From an uncultured Gammaproteobacteria bacterium (GTDB taxonomy: Bacteria; Pseudomonadota; Gammaproteobacteria; Arenicellales; Poriferihabitantaceae), in the NCBI GenBank assembly GCA_937992195.1, contig CALKKV010000024.1, forward strand, positions 37,942 to 101,941: a stretch of DNA of 64,000 nt, in the 5' to 3' direction. A program made the position numbers and the translations under genes. Of the stretch, positions 54,948-64,000 are shown piece by piece (positions within the stretch are counted from its first letter, which is position 1; every line of letters starts with the position of its first letter). Under the pieces are notes generated by a model. The model made no database searches. It was not told where the DNA came from and worked only from the letters and a program-made list of their open reading frames with translations.

Positions 54948-56615
54948 TTACTTGATCAGGTTAGCCCAACTGTCTCGAAGGGTAACAACTCGATTAAAAA
55001 CGGGAGTTTGACTTGTGCTGTCCAGGTCAGGATGAAAATACCCAACCCGTTCAAATTGAAACCGTTGATCGCTAGTCGTATCAGCCAGAGATGCCTCTAA
55101 TTTACAGTCTTTAAGTACGACCAGGGAGGTGTCGTTAAGAAAATCAATAAAGTTCGCGCTTTTGTCTTCCAGCGGATTTTCTACTTTAAATAAACGGTCG
55201 TATAGACGTACTTCCGCATCTATTGCGTCGTCGGCATTGACCCAATGGATAATACCTTTAACTTTGCCTTCAGCAGGTTTTTTACCGTTTCGTGTGTCTG
55301 GCAGATATTCACAGTGCAAACATACGGGGTTGCCATCTGCATCCTTTTCAACTGAATGGCATTGAATCACAAATGCATTCCGTAATCTGACACGTTTGCC
55401 CGGACTCAATCGGAAGTATTTTGCCGGAGGCTCTTCCATAAAATCATCTTGGTCAATATACAGCTCCCGCGAAAGCGAGATGGTACGTTTGCCAAGAGAT
55501 TCGTCTTTGGGGTGATTCGAAACTTCAATTAATTCTGTCTTTCCCTCAGGATAGTTTTCAATCACAACTTTCAGTGGGTTGAGTACCGCCATCGCACGTG
55601 GTGCGATTGGGTCCAAATCTTCGCGAACGGCATTCTCAAGGACCAGCATGTCGATGACGTTGGCTTTTTTTGTGATGCCCACCTGAGCAATAAAATTATT
55701 AATCGACGCTGGGGTGTATCCGCGTCGTCTGAGGCCTGAAATTGTAGGCATGCGTGGGTCATCCCAGCCATTTACCAGTTGGTTATCTACCAGTTGCGTA
55801 AGCAACCGCTTGCTCATCACGGTGTAGTTCAGATTCAGGCGAGAGAACTCAATTTGCCTTGGGACGGATGGAGTCGTGATATTTTCAATAAACCAATCGT
55901 ATAAGGGGCGATGGTCCTCGAACTCCAGGGTGCATAGCGAATGCGTAACGCGTTCAATTGCGTCGCTTAGTCCATGAGTGAAGTCATACATCGGATATAT
56001 GCACCACTTGTTACCTGTGCGTTGGTGATCGTGATGGCGAATCCGATAGATGATTGGATCTCGCAAATTTATATTGGACGATGCCATATCAATCTTCGCC
56101 CTTAACACCAGTTCACCATCCTTAAATTCACCGGCGCGCATCCGCGAAAATAAATCCAGACTCTCTTCAACTGGACGATCTCGGTCAGGGCTATTTTTAC
56201 CGGGTTCGGTCAATGTTCCTCTATATTCTCGAATTTCTTCAGCGGGCAGGCTATCGACGAATGCGAGATTCTTTCCAATCAATTCAACCGCAAAGTCATA
56301 TAGCTGATCGAAGTAATCTGAAGCATGGGCCACCTGGCTCCATTGGTATCCCAGCCAGCTCACGTCTTTTTCAATTGCCTCAACAAATTCGATATCTTCT
56401 TTAACCGGATTGGTATCGTCAAACCGCAAGGTGCAGAGACCTTTGTAGTCGCGCGCTACGCCAAAATTTAGCCAGATGGATTTGGCATGTCCGATGTGTA
56501 GATAGCCATTCGGCTCCGGCGGGAATCGTGTGATGATTTCCGTATGTTTACCGCTCTCTATATCCTCATCAATGAACTGACGAATGAAGTTGGTTGGTGC
56601 TGACGTATCGCTCAT
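54948..56615 (-). CDS. glnS: glutaminyl-tRNA synthetase
   Basis: A 555-residue class I synthetase. The HIGH motif is in [15 protein letters not shown], the KMSKS counterpart in TVMSKRLL, and the start [18 protein letters not shown] mirrors E. coli GlnS. ATG 56615 is therefore preferred over an upstream TTG at 56636. It charges tRNA-Gln directly, which fits a gammaproteobacterium. The C-terminal anticodon-binding barrels are complete. Confidence 0.95.
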   Translation of the reverse strand: MSDTSAPTNFIRQFIDEDIESGKHTEIITRFPPEPNGYLHIGHAKSIWLNFGVARDYKGLCTLRFDDTNPVKEDIEFVEAIEKDVSWLGYQWSQVAHASDYFDQLYDFAVELIGKNLAFVDSLPAEEIREYRGTLTEPGKNSPDRDRPVEESLDLFSRMRAGEFKDGELVLRAKIDMASSNINLRDPIIYRIRHHDHQRTGNKWCIYPMYDFTHGLSDAIERVTHSLCTLEFEDHRPLYDWFIENITTPSVPRQIEFSRLNLNYTVMSKRLLTQLVDNQLVNGWDDPRMPTISGLRRRGYTPASINNFIAQVGITKKANVIDMLVLENAVREDLDPIAPRAMAVLNPLKVVIENYPEGKTELIEVSNHPKDESLGKRTISLSRELYIDQDDFMEEPPAKYFRLSPGKRVRLRNAFVIQCHSVEKDADGNPVCLHCEYLPDTRNGKKPAEGKVKGIIHWVNADDAIDAEVRLYDRLFKVENPLEDKSANFIDFLNDTSLVVLKDCKLEASLADTTSDQRFQFERVGYFHPDLDSTSQTPVFNRVVTLRDSWANLIK

Positions 56616-56686
56616 GAATTGTTCACGGAATCGCAAGGTTCAAACGGGTTGCGGAGTATAGCTCAAAGCTCAAAAAATACAGCTTT

Positions 56687-57847
56687 TTAGTTGCTTTCAA
56701 CCAGTAGTCGCTGCATTGTTCCTTCATAACATTCCTTTAGAAGATCCAGGTCACTGGTCGCAATGCATTCATCTATCTTATGGATGGTTGCATTGATGGG
56801 TCCAAGCTCAATCACCTGGGCGCCGGTGGGAGCAATGAACCTGCCGTCCGATGTGCCGCCAGATGTTGAGGTCTCCGGTGGTCGTCCGGTCACTGTCGCG
56901 ATGCTCTCGCTGACGGCTTTTATCAACTCTCCTTGCTTGGTTTCAAATGGTTGACCACTCAATCGCCAGTCGATGTGGTAATCCAGCTGGTGCTGATCAA
57001 ACAGCTCTTCTACCGTTTTCTTGATATGCTGTTCGCTGGTCTCAGGAGAGAAACGAAGGTTCATGAGAATTTCCAGCGTACCAGGTATGACATTGGTTGC
57101 ACCGGTGCCAGCATGAATATTAGAGAGCTGCAGACTGGTCGGTTGAAAATTATCGTTTCCCTGATCCCAGACAATTGACGTTAACTCTTGTAGTGCCGGC
57201 AGTGCCAAATGAATTGGATTGCTCGCTAAATGAGGGTATGCAATATGTCCCTGTACTCCGCGAATTTCGATATTTGCGCCGAGAGACCCGCGACGACCAA
57301 CTTTAATCACATCGCCTAAACTGTCGGTGCTGGTCGGTTCTCCAACGATACATAGATCAATTTTTTGTCCGCGCTGTTCCAGCGTATCTAACACAGCCAC
57401 GGTGCCGTCAACTGCCGGGCCTTCTTCATCACTGGTGATTAATAGTCCAATTGCACCAAGATGTTCAGGATTACGCTCCAGAAATGACTCGCATGCACAT
57501 ACAAACGCCGCGATACTGCCCTTCATATCGGCCGTGCCGCGTCCGTGGAGCATGCCATTTTCAATCCTGCCGTCGAATGGCGGAACGCGCCATTGCTCCA
57601 ACGGGCCCGTTGGAACAACGTCGGTATGTCCGGCGAATACAAGAAGCGGCTTAGCGTCTCCTTTTGTTGCCCAGAGATTGGTGACCTCGCCCCGGTTAAT
57701 TTGCTCGCATTGAAATCCAAGAGGTGTCAAACGATCGGATAACAGCGCTTGACAGCCTTCATCGGCTGGCGTAACTGAAGGTCTTTGGACCAGGGCTTGT
57801 GCGAGTAAGACGGTATCAGAGGGTGACGAGGACGCTTCAGAGGACAT
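56687..57847 (-). CDS. dapE: succinyl-diaminopimelate desuccinylase
   Basis: A 386-residue M20 metallopeptidase: FAGHTDVVPTGPLEQW near 76, GRGTADMKGSIAAFVCA (bridging Asp), SDEEGPAVDGT (catalytic Glu), and TSGGTSDGRFIAP near 330. It makes LL-diaminopimelate for lysine and peptidoglycan. It is 71 bases from glnS on the same strand. Confidence 0.94.
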   Translation of the reverse strand: MSSEASSSPSDTVLLAQALVQRPSVTPADEGCQALLSDRLTPLGFQCEQINRGEVTNLWATKGDAKPLLVFAGHTDVVPTGPLEQWRVPPFDGRIENGMLHGRGTADMKGSIAAFVCACESFLERNPEHLGAIGLLITSDEEGPAVDGTVAVLDTLEQRGQKIDLCIVGEPTSTDSLGDVIKVGRRGSLGANIEIRGVQGHIAYPHLASNPIHLALPALQELTSIVWDQGNDNFQPTSLQLSNIHAGTGATNVIPGTLEILMNLRFSPETSEQHIKKTVEELFDQHQLDYHIDWRLSGQPFETKQGELIKAVSESIATVTGRPPETSTSGGTSDGRFIAPTGAQVIELGPINATIHKIDECIATSDLDLLKECYEGTMQRLLVESN

Positions 57848-57965
57848 GAAAGGAAAGGCTGGATATTGCGTTTAAATAGAGAAACATTTAAGCTGATTGT
57901 ATAACAAGGTCCCGCTGATCTCTGCGGTCACAGCGTCGTCAATCTTCTTCAGTATATTCACTATT

Positions 57966-58790
57966 GTGCCAAATCAAGACTGGTTTCAATCTTCACTAGG
58001 ACTCTGGCTCATCGAGCAAGAGCGGGCTAGCTGCAATCAGCTGGTTCCAGATGGTTATTATCCAAGTGCACTGCAGCTCGGATTACCAGACCATAACTTT
58101 CTTGAGGGGATAGAGATCGGAACACGTTTTCAGGCGGTTCTTCCTGCGGATGCTAAGTATAGTCGTATCAGAAATAACGCTGAAGAACAGGAATCGAATA
58201 ACACACATCAGGTACGCGCTAGATCCGGAGCACTCCCGTTCAGTGACAAAGCGCATAGCCTGATTGTTCTGCCCCATGTGCTGGATTCGGCAGAGGATCC
58301 CCATGCGGTTTTACGAGAGGTTAACCAAATTCTTATACCAGAGGGATGTCTGGTGATGACCGGGTTTAACCCACTTAGTTTATGGCGGATGCCCTGGCAA
58401 GGTCGCCGGCGTTATAGTAATGCGCCATCGGACGGTCACTATTACCGCGTGAGACGCGTCCAGGACTGGTTGTCCCTGCTAGGCTTCGATATTGTCGGGG
58501 GCAAAATGATGTCCTATTCTCCGCCCTTGCAAAATGAAAAGTGGCGCAATCGTTTCAGTCTGATGGAAAAAATGGGGGATCGCTGGTGGCCGGCTCTAGG
58601 TGCGAGTTGGATTGTGGTGGCGCGCAAGCGTGAAATAATTACCAGTGGCGGAAGCCGCCGAAGGGCTTGGCAACGTTTTATCCCAGCAATCGCACGTCCT
58701 GCAGTCTCAGCGGAAGGCTTGCGCAGCGCAAGCGGAGCGAATCGTGTTGGGCTACGTTTGGTAGTGAGTAATTACGGTCGCGGCAGCTAG
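57966..58790 (+). CDS. YafS-like SAM-dependent methyltransferase
   Basis: A class I methyltransferase-like protein next to rnhA, as yafS is in E. coli. [26 protein letters not shown] near residues 85-110 matches motif regions II-III, and [18 protein letters not shown] is typical of the family. Motif I is poor ([10 protein letters not shown] region). GTG 57966 is chosen as the likely start; TTG 57897 would add 23 mostly hydrophobic residues. Substrate unknown. Confidence 0.72.
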   Translation: MPNQDWFQSSLGLWLIEQERASCNQLVPDGYYPSALQLGLPDHNFLEGIEIGTRFQAVLPADAKYSRIRNNAEEQESNNTHQVRARSGALPFSDKAHSLIVLPHVLDSAEDPHAVLREVNQILIPEGCLVMTGFNPLSLWRMPWQGRRRYSNAPSDGHYYRVRRVQDWLSLLGFDIVGGKMMSYSPPLQNEKWRNRFSLMEKMGDRWWPALGASWIVVARKREIITSGGSRRRAWQRFIPAIARPAVSAEGLRSASGANRVGLRLVVSNYGRGS

Positions 58791-58804
58791 AGATTTCCGC
58801 CGTT

Positions 58805-59281
58805 ATGCCACAACTCAAGATGGTGACGATATACACCGATGGTGCCTGTCGCGGTAACCCGGGCCCAGGTGGCTGGGGCGCGCTGTTGATGTCAGGGAGC
58901 CACGAGAAGGTGCTGCGCGGCAGCGAATCGCAAACCACGAACAACCGCATGGAGCTGCAGGCTGCGATTGGGGCATTGGAGGCTTTGAAAGGGCGGTGCC
59001 AGGTTTCCTTGTTTACTGATTCCGAGTACTTACGCAAAGGCGTATTGGAATGGCTGGAGGGGTGGAAAAAGCGGAATTGGAAGAACGCTGCGAAGAAGCC
59101 GGTAAAGAACCGGGATTTGTGGGAGAAGCTAGATGCGCTGCTGGCGGATCATGAAATTGATTGGCATTGGGTTAAAGGGCATTCTGGAGATGCCGGTAAC
59201 GAGCGTGCTGACCAGTTGGCCAACGAAGCGATTGATGCAATGCTAGGGAACCTCTGCGAAAGTCATGACCGGAAAGCGTGA
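58805..59281 (+). CDS. rnhA: ribonuclease HI with a transposon-derived C-terminus
   Basis: A 158-residue enzyme with the catalytic set D12 ([11 protein letters not shown]), E50 (NRMELQAA), D72 ([10 protein letters not shown]), H126 and D136 ([13 protein letters not shown]). It degrades RNA in RNA-DNA hybrids. From residue 148 on, the coding sequence and stop come from a 202-bp insertion element that begins at 59247. Excising the element and one CTAG copy gives M-L-A-E-N-S and a TAA at 59464-59466, a 151-residue protein. The catalytic core is untouched, so activity is probably kept. Confidence 0.92.
   Translation: MPQLKMVTIYTDGACRGNPGPGGWGALLMSGSHEKVLRGSESQTTNNRMELQAAIGALEALKGRCQVSLFTDSEYLRKGVLEWLEGWKKRNWKNAAKKPVKNRDLWEKLDALLADHEIDWHWVKGHSGDAGNERADQLANEAIDAMLGNLCESHDRKA
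59243..59246. repeat. left target-site duplication (CTAG)
   Basis: CTAG directly flanks the left terminal repeat and is repeated at 59449-59452 on the right. It lies inside rnhA at codon 147. A four-base YTAR-type target fits IS5-group elements. Confidence 0.8.
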
Positions 59282-59448
59282 GCGAAAAATATCCAATATC
59301 AGTGTTGCAAAACTTCGCAATAGCCAAGCTATTACGTGCATTTTGCGCCTTGATCTTGAATATTTTTCATCTCAATCTTCCACGCCTCGCCGGCCGCACC
59401 TCGCCGGCCGCACCTCGCCGGCCGCACCCAGACTTTTGCAGAGGCTCC
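59247..59448. mobile_element. 202-bp MITE-like insertion
   Basis: The ends are 18-bp inverted repeats, GGAACCTCTGCGAAAGTC (59247-59264) and the complement of GACTTTTGCAGAGGCTCC (59431-59448), matching at 16 of 18 positions. CTAG flanks both sides as a target duplication. There is no transposase inside, only about 120 bases of unique sequence and a 14-bp tandem triplet. Size, termini and duplication fit a miniature inverted-repeat element moved in trans by an IS5-type transposase (family assignment is inference). It interrupts the end of rnhA and lies 34 bases before dnaQ. Confidence 0.85.
59385..59426. repeat. three tandem copies of a 14-bp GC-rich unit
   Basis: CCTCGCCGGCCGCA occurs three times without change at 59385, 59399 and 59413, inside the MITE-like element. 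The unit is far more GC-rich than the surroundings and contains the palindrome CGGCCG. Confidence 0.95.
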
Positions 59449-59452
59449 CTAG
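59449..59452. repeat. right target-site duplication (CTAG)
   Basis: The second CTAG copy. Reading on from it in the rnhA frame gives CTA GCC GAG AAT TCT TAA, the presumed original end of rnhA. Confidence 0.8.
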
Positions 59453-59485
59453 CCGAGAATTCTTAATTCATTATTTATCCGTCTA

Positions 59486-60229
59486 ATGCGACAAGTCATT
59501 CTTGATACCGAGACTACAGGGCTAGAACCCAAACAAGGACACAAGATCATCGAGGTTGGATGCATAGAAATGGTGAATCGGCGTATGACCGGTAGTACAT
59601 TTCATCACTATATTCATCCGCAAAGAGAGATTGATGAGGCCGCCATTGAAGTACACGGCATTACTCTGGAGAAGCTGGAGGGAAAGCCATTGTTCGGTGA
59701 TTTGGCAGAGGAATTACTGGCGTTTCTTAAAGACAGCGAGTTGATTATCCACAATGCACCATTCGACGTTGCCTTTTTAAATCACGAGTTCAAGCTTGCC
59801 GGTCTTGGAGACAAAGTTGTCGAAGCACATTGTGAGGTGCTTGATTCTCTTGTGATGGCGCGACATAAACATCCGGGTCAAAAGAACAATCTGGATGCGC
59901 TATGCCGACGTTACGAAGTGGATAACAGCCAGCGCGAATTGCATGGAGCGCTTTTGGATGCGGAAATTTTGGCTGATGTCTATCTGGCGATGACTGGTGG
60001 CCAGATTTCTCTAATCGGAGAATCCGAAGATATTACCCAGACAAATCGCAGCGCCGACGGAAATAGCGCAGGGGAGCAAGGTGCAGCGATGGAGGTGATT
60101 AAAACCCCAGTAATCAGAGCCTCAGCAGCCGAGCTGGAAGAACACAAAAAATGGCTGGCGTTGCTCGAAAAAGAGTCACCTGGAGAAGTAGTTTGGCAGC
60201 GCTCATCAGAGTCCGGTGAGCAGTCTTAG
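59486..60229 (+). CDS. dnaQ: DNA polymerase III epsilon subunit (proofreading exonuclease)
   Basis: A 247-residue DEDDh exonuclease: D7 and E9 (LDTETTGLEP), Exo II HNAPFDVAFLNHEF, Exo III HGALLDAEILADVYLA. QISLI at 173-177 fits a beta-clamp binding motif. The C-terminal part (about 185-247) binds the alpha subunit. It follows rnhA as in E. coli but on the same strand, with the MITE-like element now between them. No clear ribosome site is seen before ATG 59486. Confidence 0.94.
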   Translation: MRQVILDTETTGLEPKQGHKIIEVGCIEMVNRRMTGSTFHHYIHPQREIDEAAIEVHGITLEKLEGKPLFGDLAEELLAFLKDSELIIHNAPFDVAFLNHEFKLAGLGDKVVEAHCEVLDSLVMARHKHPGQKNNLDALCRRYEVDNSQRELHGALLDAEILADVYLAMTGGQISLIGESEDITQTNRSADGNSAGEQGAAMEVIKTPVIRASAAELEEHKKWLALLEKESPGEVVWQRSSESGEQS

Positions 60230-60250
60230 TTTTAATCACTGTTTAATATA

Positions 60251-61051
60251 ATGGAGGGTGTAATCCCCCTTGTGCACTCGGCGCTGATGGCAACCAGCGG
60301 CAGGCAAAAGGCCGCTATGCTTGGCGAAATCCGTTTGCTGTGTGATCAGGGCAAAGCAAGATTCAACCATGCAACCAGTGTGGAAGTGATAGAGTTACCG
60401 GGCATGCCGCGGGATCTGCAATTGGTTGATCCAAGAGAATTGCCGCGCAGAGGGTTGGGTCATAATGAAGGTAAAGCTATTTTCCTCCATGCGATTGCCC
60501 ATATTGAATACAACGCGATCAATCTGGCATTAGACGCGATCTATCGTTTTGACGGGCTTCCAGAGGCCTACTATTTAGATTGGCTCAAGGTCGCTGAAGA
60601 AGAGGCTGATCATCATCAACGTGTTTTGTCCAGGTTGTCTGATCTGGGGCATCAATACGGTGATTTCCCCGCACATAATGGCCTTTGGGATATCGCTCAA
60701 AGAACCGCCAGTGATTTGGTTGCTAGAATGGCAATGATTCCTTGTGTATTTGAGGCCCGAGGATTGGATGTCACACCACCCATGATTCAGAAGCTGCAGA
60801 ATGTTGGTGATAGTGCCAGTGCTGATATTTTACAGTTTATTTTGGAGGAGGAGCTGGGTCACGTTGAGATTGGCGTGAAGTGGTATCGGTACGCCTGCGC
60901 GCTGCAGAAAGCTGAACCGGTCGAGACTTTTATTGCACTTCTCGAAAAATATTTGCCTAACAAGCGACAAGGTCCATTTAATGTTCCCTACCGCTTACGC
61001 GCAGGCTTCACCGAGGAATGGCTGTCGCGACTGGATCAGGTTTCAGGGTAG
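60251..61051 (+). CDS. DUF455 ferritin-like protein
   Basis: A 266-residue helical protein of the DUF455 (COG2833) group. Metal ligand candidates are E and H in [23 protein letters not shown] and [14 protein letters not shown], the pattern of a di-iron four-helix bundle. Function unproven; relation to MiaE-like hydroxylases is only structural. It follows dnaQ by 21 bases and overlaps the end of the YciI-like gene by nine bases. Confidence 0.85.
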   Translation: MEGVIPLVHSALMATSGRQKAAMLGEIRLLCDQGKARFNHATSVEVIELPGMPRDLQLVDPRELPRRGLGHNEGKAIFLHAIAHIEYNAINLALDAIYRFDGLPEAYYLDWLKVAEEEADHHQRVLSRLSDLGHQYGDFPAHNGLWDIAQRTASDLVARMAMIPCVFEARGLDVTPPMIQKLQNVGDSASADILQFILEEELGHVEIGVKWYRYACALQKAEPVETFIALLEKYLPNKRQGPFNVPYRLRAGFTEEWLSRLDQVSG

Positions 61052-61342
61052 TACTTTTTTGTACGGTTTGACTTCTACCGATTGGTAAACCCCCGCTGCA
61101 ATGTAAGGATCGGCGTCAGCCCATGCTCGCGCGTCTTCCAGGGAGTCGAATTCCGCAATAATAAGGCTGCCGGTAAATCCGGCTGGTCCAGGGTCTTCGC
61201 TGTCCACCGCGGGAGAAGGCCCTGCTACCAGCAGCCTGCCCTGACCAACAAGCTCCTTTAATCTTTCTACGTGAGCAGGCCGAGCCCCCATTCTGGCTTC
61301 AAGTGAATTGGCGGTGTCAGTGGCGTAAATGGTGTAATACAT
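61043..61342 (-). CDS. YciI-like protein
   Basis: A 99-residue ferredoxin-like alpha/beta protein: [67 protein letters not shown] conserved His (RPAH) and Asp (ADPY) form the putative active site. It resembles YciI of many bacteria; the biochemical role is unknown. Confidence 0.88.
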   Translation of the reverse strand: MYYTIYATDTANSLEARMGARPAHVERLKELVGQGRLLVAGPSPAVDSEDPGPAGFTGSLIIAEFDSLEDARAWADADPYIAAGVYQSVEVKPYKKVLP

Positions 61343-61566
61343 AGGTCAATTGATGGCAATAATAAGGTGAAAACGGAGTGCAGTGTTCGTTGCACAGGCT
61401 GCTAAGTATAGCGACATAAAATCGGCAGTGTAAAAACCCGAAAGCTGGTTATCAGAGAGTATTCTCTCGTGTTATAACGATCAGGTTTCGGAGGGGTTTC
61501 CGTAGAGCACGGTATCGGTTAAAAGAACGTACCAAGACAGCCGATTGTTCAAGATAAGTTTGTGAG
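61343..61566 (+). other. 224-base spacer before the deoxynucleoside kinase
   Basis: No gene is supported. GAGAG-TATT-CTCTC (61455-61468) is a small hairpin, and CGGA-GGGGTT-TCCG lies just after it. They could form a leader structure for the kinase mRNA. No standard promoter was found. Confidence 0.3.
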
Positions 61567-62211
61567 ATTAAGGCAATTAAAGAAAAAAAATACATTGTTG
61601 TTGAAGGCCCGATTGGTGTAGGGAAAACGACACTCGCGCGTAAAATGGCGGCGTCCATTGGGGCGGGTCTGATCCTTGAGCAGCCGGCGGATAATCCGTT
61701 TTTAGAGCGGTTTTACCGATCGCCGGAGCAGTATGCACTGCAAACCCAGCTATATTTTCTTTTTCAGCGAGTTAAACAGCTCACCAACCTCAGGCAGGGC
61801 GATCTGTTTTCGCCAATCCATATCGCTGATTTCATGCTGGAAAAAGATCCATTGTTTGCGCGACAAACTCTGGATGAAGATGAGCTGTATCTTTATGAGC
61901 AGGTGTACAAGCAGCTAGCTCCTGAAGTACCGACGCCAGATCTGGTGATTTACTTGCAGGCACCAACCGATGTGTTGGTTAAACGAATTCGAAAGCGCGG
62001 TATCTTATTCGAACGAAATATGGAGCGAGATTATCTGGAGAATCTAACCGAAGCTTACACGCGCTTTTTTCTAAGCTATCATGACGCCGCACTGTTGATG
62101 GTGAATGCTGAAAGCATCGACTTTCTTGATAACGACGAACATTACCTACTACTTTTGGATCACGTAAATTCGATTCAGACAGGGCGCCACTACTTTAATC
62201 CAGCTATCTAG
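61567..62211 (+). CDS. deoxynucleoside kinase (dGK/dAK-like), non-standard start
   Basis: A P-loop kinase: VVEGPIGVGKTTLARKM, LEQPADNPFLERFY, and FERNMERDYLENLTEAY. The P-loop lies upstream of the first ATG (61645), so the true start must be further left. The frame closes with a TAA at 61555-61557; between it and the P-loop there is no in-frame ATG, GTG or TTG. ATT codons at 61567 and 61576 would give the usual short leader (xKAIKEKKYIVVEGP). Alternatively GTG 61562 in another frame would join if one A is lost from the A8 run at 61581-61588. It salvages purine deoxynucleosides and is often near panB/folK in relatives. Confidence 0.8.
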   Translation: MKAIKEKKYIVVEGPIGVGKTTLARKMAASIGAGLILEQPADNPFLERFYRSPEQYALQTQLYFLFQRVKQLTNLRQGDLFSPIHIADFMLEKDPLFARQTLDEDELYLYEQVYKQLAPEVPTPDLVIYLQAPTDVLVKRIRKRGILFERNMERDYLENLTEAYTRFFLSYHDAALLMVNAESIDFLDNDEHYLLLLDHVNSIQTGRHYFNPAI

Positions 62212-62222
62212 CGGGCAGTCAT

Positions 62223-62627
62223 ATGAATAATTCAGCCAACGATCTCAAAAATAAACAGCCTTCATTGCGCACTATTGCAATGCCTGCGGATGCCAATCCT
62301 GCTGGAGATATTTTTGGCGGTTGGATTATGGCGCAAATGGATTTGGCGGGTGCAATCCATGCAAGCTACGAGGTGAAAGGGAGGCTGGTAACGGTAGCAG
62401 TTGAATCAATGAATTTTCATTTGCCGGTGTTTATTGGCGATCAGCTAAGCTGCTACTGCGATACTACTCGCACAGGCAACACTTCTATCTCGATACATAT
62501 TGAAGCGTGGGTGCGAAGACGCCATTCGGATGTGGAGCTACTTAAAGTAACCGAAGCAACCTATACGTTTGTATCCATTGATAAGGATAGGAAACCTATC
62601 CCGATCAAAAAACACAAAGGCGATTAA
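62223..62627 (+). CDS. yciA: acyl-CoA thioesterase YciA
   Basis: A 134-residue hotdog-fold thioesterase: TIAMPADANPAGDIFGGWIMAQMDLAG with the catalytic Asp, VTVAVESMNFHLPVFIGD, and VTEATYTFVSID. It hydrolyses short and medium acyl-CoAs. It lies 11 bases after the kinase gene and is tail-to-tail with trpA. Confidence 0.92.
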   Translation: MNNSANDLKNKQPSLRTIAMPADANPAGDIFGGWIMAQMDLAGAIHASYEVKGRLVTVAVESMNFHLPVFIGDQLSCYCDTTRTGNTSISIHIEAWVRRRHSDVELLKVTEATYTFVSIDKDRKPIPIKKHKGD

Positions 62628-62628
62628 G

Positions 62629-62644
62629 AGCGGTTAGAACCGCT
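62629..62644. terminator. hairpin between convergent yciA and trpA
   Basis: AGCGGT (62629-62634), loop TAGA, ACCGCT (62639-62644), then TTGATT. The T-run is short in both directions, so it is a modest bidirectional terminator. Confidence 0.5.
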
Positions 62645-62665
62645 TTGATTGAATCGGATCCCAAT

Positions 62666-63487
62666 TTAACTGCGGGTTCCTTTTGCTAGTTCGCTCACAA
62701 ACCGGTGCACGTTTTCAGTGATCTTCGCAGATGGCAGCTGATTGTCTACCCCTTCAGCGATGACGTTCACAATGGCCGACCCGACAACTGCTCCCTCGGC
62801 AACTGAAACGGTCGCTTTCACTTGTTCCGCTGTCTTTAATCCAAAACCCACTGCAATAGGCAAGTCAGTGTGCCGCTTAAGGCGAGCTACCGCATCTTCT
62901 ATCGCAGTTTGAGCCGCTGACTGCGTGCCGGTGATTCCTGCAATAGAGACGTAATAAACGAATCCAGAACTATTCTTTAATACCGTCTCCAGTCGATGAT
63001 CATCCGAAGTTGGCGTGGTCAATCGAATCCAGTTGAGGCCTGCAGTTAAACAAGGATGACACAGCTCCTCATCTTCTTCAGGTGGCAGATCAACGATGAT
63101 CAAACCGTCGACGCCGGCTTCAATTGCGGCATCAATAAATCGTTGCACACCATAGTAGTGAATCGGGTTGTAATAGCCCATTAAAACGATTGGTGTGTCG
63201 TCATCTTTGGTTCTAAATTTAGCAACGCTATCCAATGTTTTTTGTAACGTCATGCCGTTGCCAAGAGCGCGTAAATTGGCAAGCTGAATGGCAGGGCCAT
63301 CTGCCATCGGATCTGAGAAAGGCATACCAAGCTCGATAACATCAGCGCCAGCTTCTGGCAGACCGAGCAGAATCTCTGTGGCAGTATCCAAATCTGGATC
63401 ACCTGCGGTGAGAAATGTTACCAACGCGCCACGACCCTGTTCTTTTAGACTTGCGAAACGCCGGGTTAGCCTATCCTGGTTGCTCAT
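62666..63487 (-). CDS. trpA: tryptophan synthase alpha subunit
   Basis: A 273-residue TIM barrel. [19 protein letters not shown] has the catalytic Glu and the Asp, and the phosphate loop is [11 protein letters not shown]. It splits indole glycerol phosphate and channels indole to TrpB. The ATG overlaps the trpB stop as ATGA. Confidence 0.95.
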   Translation of the reverse strand: MSNQDRLTRRFASLKEQGRGALVTFLTAGDPDLDTATEILLGLPEAGADVIELGMPFSDPMADGPAIQLANLRALGNGMTLQKTLDSVAKFRTKDDDTPIVLMGYYNPIHYYGVQRFIDAAIEAGVDGLIIVDLPPEEDEELCHPCLTAGLNWIRLTTPTSDDHRLETVLKNSSGFVYYVSIAGITGTQSAAQTAIEDAVARLKRHTDLPIAVGFGLKTAEQVKATVSVAEGAVVGSAIVNVIAEGVDNQLPSAKITENVHRFVSELAKGTRS

Positions 63488-64000
63488 GATGCCTTCTCGT
63501 CGTTGGAAGATATGTTGACACCCAGCGCTTCAGCGACGGCAAATACGTCTTTGTCACCGCGACCACACAGATTCATCAAAATGGTTTGATCGTTGTTCAT
63601 GGTTGGTGCCAGTTTAGCGACATGGGCCAGCGCATGGGACGGTTCGAGGGCAGGAATAATACCCTCGGTGCGACAACACAGCTGGAAAGCGTCCAGGGCT
63701 TCGGTATCGGTTACGGAGACATACTTTACCCTACCGGTTTCATGTAGCCAGGAGTGTTCGGGGCCAATGCCAGGATAATCCAGGCCAGCAGAAATAGAAT
63801 GTTCGTCGATGATTTGACCGTCCCCGTCTTGCAGTAAATAGGTGCGATTGCCGTGAAGTACGCCCGGTTGTCCGCCAGTAAGAGACGCCGCATGTTCGTT
63901 GGTATCAATACCGTGACCGGCTGCTTCTACCCCGATAATTTCAACTGACTCATCGTCTAGAAAGGGGTGGAACAAACCAATGGCGTTGGAGCCGCCACCG
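63484..64000 (-). CDS. trpB: tryptophan synthase beta subunit (C-terminal part; rest outside window)
   Basis: The frame is open to the right edge; about 172 C-terminal codons are seen. [14 protein letters not shown] is the PLP phosphate loop, [19 protein letters not shown] and [15 protein letters not shown] are diagnostic, and the sodium-site NLCGRGDKD is near the end. It joins indole and serine. The PLP lysine lies beyond the window. Confidence 0.95.
   Translation of the reverse strand, partial: GGGSNAIGLFHPFLDDESVEIIGVEAAGHGIDTNEHAASLTGGQPGVLHGNRTYLLQDGDGQIIDEHSISAGLDYPGIGPEHSWLHETGRVKYVSVTDTEALDAFQLCCRTEGIIPALEPSHALAHVAKLAPTMNNDQTILMNLCGRGDKDVFAVAEALGVNISSNDEKAS

Noticed and set aside
59385..59426. 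Possible CRISPR array
   Set aside because: The three 14-bp units are directly adjacent with no spacers, and there are no cas genes.

Overview
The window looks like chromosomal DNA of an aerobic, probably marine gammaproteobacterium of intermediate GC content. The evidence is conserved gammaproteobacterial gene neighbourhoods (ybbA-ybbP opposite tesA; surE-pcm-yqaA-like-nlpD; leuC-leuD-fimV; yafS-like-rnhA-dnaQ; trpB-trpA), Pseudomonas-like proteins (PobA, FimV, CioAB-type oxidase), and no phage, plasmid or rRNA genes. The taxon is an inference.

Layout. (1) 1-10.6 kb is a catabolic and uptake block on the plus strand: the end of a GcvT-like folate-dependent transferase, a PanB-like hydroxymethyltransferase, a complete four-component Rieske oxygenase (alpha, beta, ferredoxin, reductase), and an unusual NitT/TauT-type ABC importer with one binding protein, two different permeases and two different ATPases. 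Stem-loops sit between several of these genes. (2) 10.6-23.3 kb is more accessory: a gene split by a frameshift, a CaiB-type CoA transferase, 4-hydroxybenzoate hydroxylase (pobA), a PQQ-type dehydrogenase with a small cytochrome c, a Gfa-like protein, a lipase-like hydrolase, a membrane ClpP-fold protein, a GlcG/HbpS protein, a signal-less NMT1-like protein and a TctCBA tripartite tricarboxylate transporter. (3) 23.3-31 kb holds carbonic anhydrase, a cyanide-insensitive-type bd oxidase, a GbsR-type regulator beside a palindromic operator candidate, glycerate kinase, hydroxypyruvate isomerase and a Sel1/SH3 envelope protein. (4) 31-64 kb is mostly core metabolism and housekeeping: ABC exporters, tesA, surE, pcm, nlpD, trpD, a voltage-gated sodium channel, aroC, leuCD, fimV, sohB, glnS, dapE, rnhA, dnaQ, a deoxynucleoside kinase, yciA, trpA and the end of trpB.

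How the genes work together. In the first block the importer probably brings in an aromatic or N-methylated acid, the Rieske system oxidises it, and two C1-transfer enzymes handle formaldehyde-level carbon on folate; the substrate is unknown. PobA and the CoA transferase suggest further aromatic-acid use. Glycerate kinase plus hydroxypyruvate isomerase mark a glyoxylate/glycerate route.

Most notable observations: (a) a 202-bp MITE-like insertion with 18-bp inverted termini and a CTAG target duplication has replaced the last residues and stop codon of rnhA; removing it in silico restores a clean shorter ORF; (b) the two ATPases of the ABC importer carry complementary defects that fall in the same composite ATP site, predicting one active and one degenerate site; (c) the deoxynucleoside kinase has its P-loop upstream of any ATG/GTG/TTG and seems to start at ATT or across an A8 tract; (d) the Rieske alpha subunit has an enlarged cluster-binding loop and a Glu in place of the usual bridging Asp, next to two C1-transfer genes.
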